The position numbers and the translations under genes were made by a program. A DNA stretch of 64,000 nt from Flexivirga alba (lineage in GTDB: Bacteria; Actinomycetota; Actinomycetes; Actinomycetales; Dermatophilaceae), in the NCBI RefSeq assembly GCF_042661025.1, contig NZ_JBHSWH010000001.1, positions 1,054,001 through 1,118,000 of the forward strand, in the 5' to 3' direction. Under the pieces are notes generated by a model. It saw nothing but the letters and a program-made list of their open reading frames with translations, was not told where the DNA came from and did no database searches. This document shows, one piece after another, positions 56,968 to 64,000 of the stretch (positions are counted from its first letter, which is position 1; each line of letters starts with the position of its first letter).

Positions 56968-58942
56968 CACCACGCGATCTCGCAAGGTGATCGGCTGGAC
57001 CAGCGGTGGCCTGGTGGTGGCCGTCGTCGCGGCTGGTGGCTTCTATCTTGCACAGTCGGCAGCGGCCGGCAACGCCATCGACCGCAACTACCGGACTGCC
57101 GCGGCCACGACCGGATCGGTCAGCCAGCAAGTCGCACTCGCCGGCACCGTGCAACGCGTCAAGCAGGCCGCGGTCGGGTTCCCGGTGAGCGGCACGGTCG
57201 CCTCGGTGAGCGTCGCGGTCGGCCAGCGGGTCACCGCGGGTCAGAAGCTGGCCACCCTCGATCCGACGGCGCTGGACGTAGCGGTCGTGTCAGCGCAGGC
57301 GACCCTCGCCTCGGACCAGGCACAGCTGGTCAGCGCACAGCAGGGCACGACCGGCACCTCTTCCGCGAGCACGGGCACGGGCTCGACCTCGGCCGCATCG
57401 AGCGGCGGGCTCACCAGAAGCACTGGCACACACAACAATTCGACGGTCTCGCCATCGACTTCGTCCGGGCGATCGACAACGTCGGGCGCCGGGACCGACA
57501 CGTCGTCGGACGCGTCCAGCAGCGAGCTGACCGCGCTGCGCTCCACGGCAGGCAAGCTGGACAACCAGCTGAAGACGTTGCGCACCGCAACCGCAGCCGA
57601 GCGGACCAGTTGCGCGCCGTTCGTGACCGCCGGTGGTTCGACGCCAACCGGCTCGGCATCACCGGGCCCCAGCTCGACCCGAACCGGTCGGCCGCGGTCC
57701 ACGGCCGCGCCGAGTTCGACCGAGTCGCCGACTTCGACGCCGAGTCCCTCCTCGACGCAGACTCCAGGTCCGACCAGCAGCAGCACCGATTCGTCCTCGC
57801 CGAGCAGCAGCTCCAGCAGCTCGAGCGCCAGCTCGAGCTCCGCGCCGACGGTGACCGAGACGGTCACCGCGACCGTGACCGCGTCACCGCAGGCCCCGCA
57901 GGACCCCAAGGGCCTCGCCGCGTGCCTTGCCGACGTACGGACGCTGAGCACGGTGATGTCGGATGTCGGTAAGACGGTGACCACGCTCGACCAACAGCTC
58001 GGCAAGGTGTCGTCCGGCGGCTCCAAGGGTTCGACGGGCGGCAAGCCTGCCGGTGGCAGCGCCGGTGGATCAACGACCGGAGGGTCGTCGTCGACCGGTT
58101 CGCCCAGCCGGTCCGCGTCGACTCCGGCCGCGTTGACGAAGACGTCGCCCACCCCAACTGCGACCAGCGTCGCGACGACGACCAAGTCCGCCGGCACCTC
58201 GGGCGGGTCCGGCTCCACGGCGGGTGGCAAGGGCGGCACCAGCGTCCCGCAGCTCGAAGCGACGGTGGCACAGGACCAGCTGGCCCTGACCCAGGCGACG
58301 GCGATCAAGGCGCAGGGCACCCTGGTCGCACCCATCAGCGGCACGGTCGCCGCGGTCGGGCTCACCAAGGGCGGGTCCGCCACCTCCGCCGACACCGTCA
58401 CGATCGTCGGTGCTGGGGCGGCTGCGGTGACGGTCGATGCGACGCTGGCCCAGCTTCCGCAACTCGCCGAGGGCCAGTCGGCGAAGGTCTCGGTGCCCGG
58501 CGCGAACGGCAGCGTCGACGGCTATGTCACCAACGTCGGCATCCTGGCCGGCTCGACAGGCACCTACCCGGTCACCATCCTGGTGGACTCGGCGCCGGGC
58601 GCCTTCGCGAGCGGGGCTCAGGCACAGACCTACGTGACCACCAAGTCGGTCAAGGACGTGGTTACTGTGCCCGTGTCGGCGCTGCAGGTCGTCGCGACCG
58701 ATCGCGCTGCGGTGACAGTGATCTCGGGCGGCAAGGCCACCAGTCAGGTCGTCACGGTCGGCGCCGTCGGCGGCGGCGTCGCCCAGGTGAGCGGGCTGAA
58801 GGCGGGCTCGACAGTGGCACTGGCGAACCTGAAGGAGTCGCTGCCCAGCAGCGGCAGCACGAGCAGCGGGAGTGCGCTGACCGGCGGGTCCGCCTTCGCC
58901 GGCGGTGGGCTGAGCGGGGGCACCCGGCGCTTCGGCGGCTGA
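56960..58942 (+). CDS. Second HlyD-type adaptor with a long Ser/Thr/Pro-rich linker
   Basis: A 660-residue adaptor with an N-terminal membrane helix, a first biotinyl-lipoyl half (GFPVSGTVASVSVAVGQRV), a low-complexity insert of about 300 residues including STPTPSPSSTQTPGPTSSS-type sequence, a second lipoyl half (APISGTVAAVGLTKGG) and a beta-barrel domain. It overlaps the lipoprotein gene by 8 bases. Two adaptors with one ATPase/permease pair is unusual; the long insert may span the cell wall. Confidence 0.82.
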   Translation: MADTTRSRKVIGWTSGGLVVAVVAAGGFYLAQSAAAGNAIDRNYRTAAATTGSVSQQVALAGTVQRVKQAAVGFPVSGTVASVSVAVGQRVTAGQKLATLDPTALDVAVVSAQATLASDQAQLVSAQQGTTGTSSASTGTGSTSAASSGGLTRSTGTHNNSTVSPSTSSGRSTTSGAGTDTSSDASSSELTALRSTAGKLDNQLKTLRTATAAERTSCAPFVTAGGSTPTGSASPGPSSTRTGRPRSTAAPSSTESPTSTPSPSSTQTPGPTSSSTDSSSPSSSSSSSSASSSSAPTVTETVTATVTASPQAPQDPKGLAACLADVRTLSTVMSDVGKTVTTLDQQLGKVSSGGSKGSTGGKPAGGSAGGSTTGGSSSTGSPSRSASTPAALTKTSPTPTATSVATTTKSAGTSGGSGSTAGGKGGTSVPQLEATVAQDQLALTQATAIKAQGTLVAPISGTVAAVGLTKGGSATSADTVTIVGAGAAAVTVDATLAQLPQLAEGQSAKVSVPGANGSVDGYVTNVGILAGSTGTYPVTILVDSAPGAFASGAQAQTYVTTKSVKDVVTVPVSALQVVATDRAAVTVISGGKATSQVVTVGAVGGGVAQVSGLKAGSTVALANLKESLPSSGSTSSGSALTGGSAFAGGGLSGGTRRFGG

Positions 58943-58948
58943 CTCCCG

Positions 58949-59623
58949 TCAGGCGGACTGCGCGCCGTCCTTGTTGCGTATGACGACGCAGCAGTGGCCG
59001 GGCCGGGGTGCCAGTCGCGCGCAGTCCGGGTTCTCGCCGCGTGCCGACAGCACGCCGCGCAGCAGCGCGTGGTTGAGTCCGCACACCAACTCGACGTGAC
59101 GCTGCGCGAGTTGGTGGAAGGGGCAGTTGCGCAGATCGATCTCCCCGTCGACGACCTCCGGCTCGTAGCCGCGCCGGCGGAGCGTGGTGAGTAGGTCTTC
59201 GCCGTCACGGGTCGCCTTGCTGCCCTCTTCGGTGGCTGCCGCGAGCAGCGCGTCCCGCACGGCACCGGACTCGTCCCCAGATACCGCGTCGGCGAGCAGT
59301 CCGGCCAGGACGGCATAGCTGCGCGGCGGGACGCTGACGGAGAGTTCGTCGTCGGTGCGCTGATAGAGCTTGGCGGGCCGCCCCGCACCCGGCCCGGTCT
59401 GCCCTTCCGGGCGGGCGTAGCTGGTGGCCAGCAGGCCGGCGTCGGCCAGCCGATCGAGGTGGTATGCCGCCAGGGTGCGGCTCACACCAGCGGCGTCTGC
59501 GGCGTTGTCGCGGCGGACGGGTGAGTCCTGGCCCGCGACATATTCGTACAACCGCCGACGAACGGGATCGGCCAAGGCGGACAGTCCCGCCATGGCATCC
59601 GGTGTCTCCTCGCTGTCGGTCAT
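58949..59623 (-). CDS. HTH transcriptional regulator with a C-terminal Cys/His cluster
   Basis: A 224-residue ArsR/COG2345-type regulator. The winged helix occupies about residues 15-80 (LSALADPVRRRLYEYV, DAAGVSRTLAAYHLDRLADAG). The C-terminal domain holds CPFHQLAQRHVELVCGLNH, DCARL and GHCCVV, a possible metal or Fe-S site as in SufR-like proteins. It is divergent from folE with 90 bases between start codons, so it probably controls the pterin cluster in response to metal or redox state; that link is inference. Confidence 0.8.
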   Translation of the reverse strand: MTDSEETPDAMAGLSALADPVRRRLYEYVAGQDSPVRRDNAADAAGVSRTLAAYHLDRLADAGLLATSYARPEGQTGPGAGRPAKLYQRTDDELSVSVPPRSYAVLAGLLADAVSGDESGAVRDALLAAATEEGSKATRDGEDLLTTLRRRGYEPEVVDGEIDLRNCPFHQLAQRHVELVCGLNHALLRGVLSARGENPDCARLAPRPGHCCVVIRNKDGAQSA

Positions 59624-59633
59624 CACCGATAAT

Positions 59634-59701
59634 CTATCATCAATCGATCTTGACAAACATCGGTCAGGCCGACATTCTAAAATCTTCATCATTGTTGATA
59701 G
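59634..59701. promoter_or_regulatory. Divergent operator between the HTH regulator and folE
   Basis: CTATCATCAA (59634-59643) and TTGTTGATAG (59692-59701) are near-perfect inverted copies, 48 bases apart, one before each gene. TTGACA (59650-59655) with ATTCTA 18 bases later is a possible folE promoter, and the left copy abuts the regulator's likely -10 region. Confidence 0.6.
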
Positions 59702-59713
59702 AGGAGACCGGGC

Positions 59714-60358
59714 ATGGCTGTCCCGTTGACGCAGGAGTCGTTGCAGGAGCACCCGCGAGTCTGGGGCCAGGTGCGCAGCGTGCCGCCCGAGGCACCGGTG
59801 GACGGCATGGACCTGGTCGCGGCGGAGACCGCGGCGGCCGCCTTCTTGCAGGCGCTCGGCGTCGGACTCGAGTCGGAGCACTTGCGCGCCACCCCTCGCC
59901 GGATGGCGCGCGCCTGGGCCGAGATGCTCACGGCGCGACCGTTCGAGATGACGACCTTCCCCAACGAAGAGGGGTATGACGAGCTGGTGCTGGCGCGCGA
60001 CATACCGTTCCGGTCGGTGTGCGAGCACCACCTGCTGCCGTTCACCGGGCGGGCATGTGTCGCCTACCTGCCGGGCGATCGCATCCTCGGTCTGTCCAAG
60101 CTGGCCCGCGTGGTCGAGCACTTCTCCTGCCGCCCGCAGACCCAGGAGCGGCTCACCAAGCAGGTCGCCGACCTGCTGCAGGAGGAGCTGGAGCCGCGGG
60201 CGGTCGGTGTCGTCATGTCCGCCGAGCACTCCTGTATGACGCTGCGCGGTGTGCAGGCAACGGGTTCGAGCACGGTCACCTCCAGCCTGCTGGGCGAGCT
60301 GCGGAACGACCCGCGCTCGCGCGCCGAATTCATGGCGCTGGCGGGTGTCAACCGCTGA
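59714..60358 (+). CDS. folE: GTP cyclohydrolase I (FolE type)
   Basis: A 214-residue enzyme that converts GTP to 7,8-dihydroneopterin triphosphate. The Zn and catalytic residues are in VCEHHLLPF and in SAEHSCMTLRG, and the GLSKLARVVEHF motif is complete, so it should be active. ATG 59714 has GAGGAGA about 10 bases upstream. It is the first gene of a rightward group with a RibD-like reductase and a DHPS-like gene. Confidence 0.95.
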   Translation: MAVPLTQESLQEHPRVWGQVRSVPPEAPVDGMDLVAAETAAAAFLQALGVGLESEHLRATPRRMARAWAEMLTARPFEMTTFPNEEGYDELVLARDIPFRSVCEHHLLPFTGRACVAYLPGDRILGLSKLARVVEHFSCRPQTQERLTKQVADLLQEELEPRAVGVVMSAEHSCMTLRGVQATGSSTVTSSLLGELRNDPRSRAEFMALAGVNR

Positions 60359-60391
60359 CCCGCGCACGACCGGGAGGTAGGTTGCGGAGAT

Positions 60392-61144
60392 ATGTCTGAG
60401 GCTGGCCGTGTTCATGGCCCACTCCCACTCACCGGTGCAGATCGACTGACCGAGGACGATCTGTTGCGGGCCTACCCGTGGCCGGGACCCGGGCGATGGG
60501 TCCGGGCGATGATGGTGACCACTCTTGACGGGGCGGCTGTCGGCCCCGACCGGCTGAGCGGCTCCGTGTCGTCGCCGGCCGACCAGTTGATCTTCAATGC
60601 GGTGCGCCGCGATGCCGATGCCGTGCTGATCGGCGCCGGGACGTTGCGTGCCGAGCACTACACGCCGATGCGGGCCAAGCCTGCCGACGCGTCACGACGG
60701 GAGACGGCCGGACAGTTGCCGGCTCCGGTGGTGGCCGTGGTGAGCGGGTCGCTCGACTTGCCCTGGGAGCTGCCGTTGTGGCACGAATCCACTTGCCAGC
60801 CAGTGGTATTCACCCGCACCGACGCCGACGCGGGACGCCTGGCGATGGCACGCGAGCACGCGGATTTGATCGTCCTGGAGCAGACCACTCCGAAGGCGAT
60901 CATCGACGCACTGATCAAGCGGAAGCTTCCCCGCATCGTCTGCGAGGGTGGGCCGCACTTGTTGCGCGACTTGGTGGCTGCCGACCTGGTCGACGAGGCC
61001 GACATCACTGTCAGTCCGGTGTTCGCCGGGACCGCGCTGTCACCGGACACCTCTGCCCTGCCCCAGGTGACTGAGTTCCGGCTGGCTCATGCGCTGTATG
61101 GCGACGACACGATGATGATGCGCTACTTGGCGCAGGGCCGATGA
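60392..61144 (+). CDS. RibD C-terminal / dihydrofolate-reductase-like reductase
   Basis: A 250-residue NADPH-dependent reductase of the RibD_C fold. MVTTLDGAAVG is the substrate-binding start, ADAVLIGAGTLRAEHYTPM and RIVCEGGPHLLRDLVAADLVDE are family motifs. The Mycobacterium tuberculosis Rv2671 relative can act as an alternative dihydrofolate reductase; whether this one does is inference. The stop overlaps the next ATG by 4 bases. Confidence 0.85.
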   Translation: MSEAGRVHGPLPLTGADRLTEDDLLRAYPWPGPGRWVRAMMVTTLDGAAVGPDRLSGSVSSPADQLIFNAVRRDADAVLIGAGTLRAEHYTPMRAKPADASRRETAGQLPAPVVAVVSGSLDLPWELPLWHESTCQPVVFTRTDADAGRLAMAREHADLIVLEQTTPKAIIDALIKRKLPRIVCEGGPHLLRDLVAADLVDEADITVSPVFAGTALSPDTSALPQVTEFRLAHALYGDDTMMMRYLAQGR

Positions 61145-62045
61145 TCAGCCTCGCTGCGCTGGCCGAGCTCGCCCGCCGGTACGAAACCGAACTGTCCACT
61201 CCCGTCGCCCCCTGCAACTCGGCTCGCGGACGATCGACACCGATGAGCGGCCGGTCCTGATGGGCGTGGTCAATCTCTCGCGGGATTCGTCATACAGGGA
61301 CAGCATTGCCGTGAGCACCGCGTCCGCCGTGCGCAAGGCCCGGGTGCAGCGGGCGGCCGGAGCGGACATCGTCGACGTGGGTGCGGAGTCCACCCGCGCC
61401 ACGGCCGCGCGGGCCGATCTCGCCGAGCAGCAGGCGCTGCTGACGCCGGTGGTCGAGCAACTCACCGAGGTCGGCGTCCCGGTGTCCGTCGAGGCCTACC
61501 AGGAGCCGGTGGCCAGGGTCGGGCTCAAGGCCGGTGCCTGCCTGCTCAACCTCACCGGGTCCGATGACGACGACCGCATGTTCGCGCTGGCGGCCGAGCA
61601 TCAGGCGACCGTCGTGCTGTGTCACGTGCTCGGTCCCAACGCCCGGGCGCTCACCGATGACGTCATCGACCCCGACCCGATTCCCCGCATGCTGGACGTC
61701 TTCGGGCAGCGGATCGACCGGGCCCGACAGCTCGGTGTCCCGAGCCTGGCCATCGACCCCGGCCTGGGCTTCGGCTTCCACCTCGACGACCAGCGGGCCC
61801 GCGCCCGCCACCAGGCCACCGCCCTGCTGCACACCTTTCGGCTGCGCCGGCTCGGTGTGCCGGTCTGTCACGCCCTGCCGCACGCGTTCGACATCTTCGA
61901 GGACCAGTACCGCAGCGGCGAGGGCTTCTTCGCCGTCCTCGCGCACTTGGGCGGCACCGGCGTCTACCGCACGCATGAAGTCCCCCTCGTGCACAGCGTG
62001 CTGGAGGCACTGCGCTTCTTCTCGACCGCTCCCGATCCCAGCTGA
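61141..62045 (+). CDS. Divergent dihydropteroate-synthase-like protein; 1-base deletion
   Basis: A TIM-barrel DHPS relative of about 301 residues. Retained motifs are MGVVNLSRDS (instead of MGILNVTPDS), DVGAESTR, DPGLGFG and RTHEV near the C-terminus. The usual INDVSG acid is replaced (LLNLTGSD) and the SRK lysine motif is not seen, so ordinary pABA-pterin condensation is doubtful. ATG 61141 overlaps the reductase stop; one extra C in the run 61208-61212 joins its first 25 residues to the rest. Confidence 0.8.
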
Positions 62046-62140
62046 CCCGAGCCAGCTGTAGGTTCCCGACCGCAGAGCGATCGTCTTGTGGCGATGCGGG
62101 ACATATACAGAGTGCATTGAGATGGACGTACTATGGATGC

Positions 62141-62398
62141 ATGGGTTCTCTGTTGCAGATCAGGAACGTGCCCGACGACGCGCGGCGCGCACTCAAGGCG
62201 CGGGCGGCTGCTCGAGGTGAGTCTCTGAATGCCTACCTGTTGAACTTGCTCGACCGGGAGATCGCTCGGCCAACGGTCGCTGAGGTGCTCGATCGCGCTG
62301 CTCGACGCAGCGAACGAGCCGCGGTTTCCGCCGTCGACGTGCTCGACGAGGCTCGTGCAGAGCGTGACGAACAGCTGCAGCAGGCGTCAACGAAGTGA
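62141..62398 (+). CDS. FitA/VapB-type antitoxin
   Basis: An 85-residue ribbon-helix-helix protein: LLQIRNVPDDARRALKARA and GESLNAYLLNLL are the RHH core, followed by an acidic and basic helical tail that should bind the toxin. TACTAT ends 6 bases before ATG 62141, indicating a leaderless mRNA. It overlaps the PIN toxin start by 4 bases. Confidence 0.88.
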   Translation: MGSLLQIRNVPDDARRALKARAAARGESLNAYLLNLLDREIARPTVAEVLDRAARRSERAAVSAVDVLDEARAERDEQLQQASTK

Positions 62399-62784
62399 TT
62401 GTCGTGGACAGCGCCGCCGTCGTTGACGCGTTGACCGCGGTCGCCGGCAGCGACGCATTACGCGCGCGACTGGCAACTGACGAGCTGCATGCCCCCAGCC
62501 TGATCGACTTCGAGGTTGTCTCCGCACTCCGGGGACTCACCCTGGGAGGACACCTCAGCGTCACCCGCGCAGAGGACCTCCTCACCGACTTCGACGATCT
62601 GCCGGTGCAGCGCTGGCCATTCGCGCATGCCTTGCGAAGGCGCGCTTTCCACCTGAGAAACAACGTCTCGGCAGACGACGCCGCGTACGTCGCCCTGGCC
62701 GAAGCACTGGATTGCCCCCTGGTGACACGAGACGGCCGACTGGCCCGATCATCCGGACACCGCGCCCAGATAGAGGTCCGGTAG
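62395..62784 (+). CDS. PIN-domain toxin (VapC/FitB-like)
   Basis: A 129-residue PIN ribonuclease toxin. The acidic residues are Asp5 in VVDSAAV, Glu in DFEVVSALRG, Asp in SADDAAYVALAEAL and Asp in LVTRDGRLA. All appear intact. It is coupled to the antitoxin by a 4-base overlap (GTGA). The RNA target is unknown. Confidence 0.9.
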   Translation: MIVVDSAAVVDALTAVAGSDALRARLATDELHAPSLIDFEVVSALRGLTLGGHLSVTRAEDLLTDFDDLPVQRWPFAHALRRRAFHLRNNVSADDAAYVALAEALDCPLVTRDGRLARSSGHRAQIEVR

Positions 62785-62841
62785 CCGATCGTCTACGGCA
62801 TCGGCGCCGCCGATCACCTGATCGAAGTTACACACATGTAG

Positions 62842-62874
62842 TTATCCACCGCTTGTGGATAACTCTGTGGACAA
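62842..62874. promoter_or_regulatory. DnaA-box cluster 1
   Basis: Three boxes: TTATCCACC 62842-62850, TGTGGATAA 62854-62862 and TGTGGACAA 62866-62874. The last two match the actinobacterial consensus on the minus strand. The layout is shared with cluster 2. Confidence 0.75.
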
Positions 62875-63454
62875 CGCGACTTCCATCGCGCGATCAGCCG
62901 TCTACCGCCCGAATCCGCGTCCGGCGCACCGCCGCGTGTCGACGCGTCGGCGATCGTGTTGCACGGGTCCTCACGCCTACCGAACCGCAGCGATGCGCGG
63001 TGCCCGACTCGGATGACGTCCGGTGCCGACGAGCCGGGTGACTGATCCACGTCGACGCTCTGCCTTCGCAGCAAAACCTCCGCCCGGCTTTGCGCCGATC
63101 AGCCGATCCGCGGCGAATCGCGCTCATCTGAGCAAGACGGCGCGTCCGATCGCCCAGATCGGGCGAATCTGGTTGCTACTGAACTAAATTCGAATCTCTG
63201 ATGGCCTTAGGCGCCCCACGGGTCCCGAGCCCGCCGAAATCAGCGCCCGTATGCCGCGCAGAGCCCTGTGTAGGCACCGCGAGCAGCCAGCTCGTGATCC
63301 TCGACCTACCCGGCGGGGGTGGCTTGAACGCCGCGGGCGGCGGCGTCCGGGTGGCACGCAAAGCTGCGGGGTCAAAACCACTCGCCGTTCGGCAGCGAGG
63401 CACCCCCGGAATGCAAAACAGCGCCCCTCGGGGCGCTGAGTTACAAAGGTGTAG

Positions 63455-63488
63455 TTTTCCACCGACCTGTGGATAACCCTGTGGGTAA
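63455..63488. promoter_or_regulatory. DnaA-box cluster 2
   Basis: TTTTCCACC 63455-63463, TGTGGATAA 63468-63476 and TGTGGGTAA 63480-63488, in the same order and orientation as cluster 1 and directly past the crgA stop. Confidence 0.75.
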
Positions 63489-63502
63489 ACCCAGGTCGGC
63501 GG

Positions 63503-63856
63503 CTACCGCCAACGAGTCGTCATACCGAAACCGACCAGGATCAACACGAAACCGATGGCCATGTTGCCCAGCCCGATGCCGGGGATCGGGTACTTCTCGC
63601 CGGTCAGGTAGTAGACGACCAGCCAGAACAAGCCGACCACCATGAGGGTGCACAGAGTCGGCACCCACCAGCCGGGGCTCGGCGCGTCGACCATCTTCGC
63701 GACGCGCTTCTCCTCGCGCTCGCGGTCCTCCTCCTTGCGGCGCGCGGCCTTCTCCTCCTTGGCGGCGGCCCTGTTGGCAGCCTTCTTGGCGGCGGCGTCC
63801 TCGTCGCCGGCGGGGACTGCAGACCTGTCGTCGGCGTTGTTCTCGGACGTGCTCAC
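63503..63856 (-). CDS. crgA: Cell division protein CrgA
   Basis: A 117-residue two-helix membrane protein that helps coordinate septation in actinobacteria. The charged N-terminal half (Lys/Glu/Arg-rich, about residues 20-60) precedes the diagnostic PSPGWWVPTLCTLMVVGLF and YYLTGEKYPIPGIG and the C-terminal GFGMTTRWR. GTG 63856 has GGGAG 7 bases upstream. It diverges from a partly visible gene. Confidence 0.95.
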   Translation of the reverse strand: MSTSENNADDRSAVPAGDEDAAAKKAANRAAAKEEKAARRKEEDREREEKRVAKMVDAPSPGWWVPTLCTLMVVGLFWLVVYYLTGEKYPIPGIGLGNMAIGFVLILVGFGMTTRWR

Positions 63857-63948
63857 GGCATACTCCCAAAGCGAAATGTCAGAATTTGGTCAACACTATT
63901 TCACCTACCCCGTGCAACGGGGCGCGGAGACCCCCGAGGAGGCGCGAC

Positions 63949-64000
63949 ATGTGGCGACCATCAGCCGTGCTGAAGGCACCACGCAGTCGGTGGACGTATG
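63949..64000 (+). CDS. Start of an unidentified gene (runs off the window)
   Basis: ATG 63949 is preceded by GAGGAGG 5-11 bases upstream, a strong ribosome site. Only 17 codons are visible (MWRPSAVLKAPRSRWTY), too few to assign. In related genomes a DUF881 or sortase gene diverges from crgA, so one of those is possible. Confidence 0.5.
   Translation, partial: MWRPSAVLKAPRSRWTY

Larger units (their letters stand above)
62785..63502. other. Gene-free region with two DnaA-box clusters
   Basis: About 720 bases between the toxin gene and crgA with no credible coding frame. It contains DnaA-box composites at 62842-62874 and 63455-63488 and a GC-rich hairpin AGCGCCCC-TC-GGGGCGCT around 63420-63437. 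The sequence between is otherwise unremarkable. Confidence 0.6.

Noticed and set aside
62785..63502. A plasmid-type or integrated-element origin at the DnaA-box clusters
   Set aside because: No replication protein or integrase is near, and crgA is a normal chromosomal neighbour, so an inserted replicon is not supported.

Overview
This is high-GC DNA around the chromosomal replication origin of an actinobacterium. Gene order across the first 31 kb (pcnA-mutT-DUF6049-murJ-pseudokinase-sigM-trxB-trxA / parB-parA-rsmG-jag-yidC-yidD-rnpA-rpmH / dnaA-oriC-dnaN-gnd-recF-dciA-gyrB-gyrA-DUF3566-tRNA-Ile-DLW39-tRNA-Ala) is the conserved actinobacterial origin neighbourhood. The arrangement and the individual proteins suggest Micrococcales (Dermacoccaceae/Intrasporangiaceae-like); that placement is inference from gene content, not a phylogeny.

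Layout. 1-10.2 kb: the cell-envelope and redox block. A CCA-adding enzyme diverges from mutT-DUF6049-murJ-pseudokinase-sigM, followed by a putative anti-sigma protein and trxB-trxA. 10.2-10.95 kb: a gene-free, repeat-rich spacer. 10.95-16.6 kb: the leftward segregation and membrane-insertion operon, with four degenerate parS sites. 16.6-19.1 kb: dnaA and oriC with more than ten DnaA boxes. 19.1-31.4 kb: replication, recombination and gyrase genes and two tRNAs. 31.7-37.2 kb: two separate signalling groups, a response regulator with a membrane PAS histidine kinase, and a response regulator-HEAT-glycosyltransferase operon. 37.3-39.7 kb: galE and an IS110-family element. 40-44.2 kb: a barrel-like protein of unknown function, a GAF histidine kinase and a secreted lipase. 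44.2-48.8 kb: a secreted GH25 muramidase and a three-gene ATP-grasp / S51-like peptidase / esterase operon. 48.9-52.7 kb: dinB, a repeat-rich membrane protein, ppiA and rhomboid. 52.8-58.9 kb: a MacB-like transporter operon with two adaptors and a lipoprotein. 58.9-62.0 kb: a pterin-enzyme cluster (folE, RibD-like reductase, divergent DHPS) with a divergent HTH regulator. 62.1-62.8 kb: a FitA/VapC-type toxin-antitoxin pair. 62.8-64 kb: two DnaA-box clusters next to crgA and the start of one further gene.

The main caution is sequence quality. Thirteen protein genes, including essential dnaN and gyrB, and one tRNA are each interrupted by loss of a single base (two bases in yidD), mostly in C or G runs. 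Restoring one base per site gives full-length family members every time. I treat these as probable base-calling errors, and annotate each gene across its break rather than as a pseudogene.

The most interesting biology is the DnaA-box composites beside crgA that resemble the oriC arrangement, the pterin cluster whose DHPS lacks canonical residues, the ATP-grasp/peptidase/esterase operon, the three-copy repeat between recF and dciA, and the 11-bp repeat in the IS110 non-coding end that fits a bridge-RNA arrangement.
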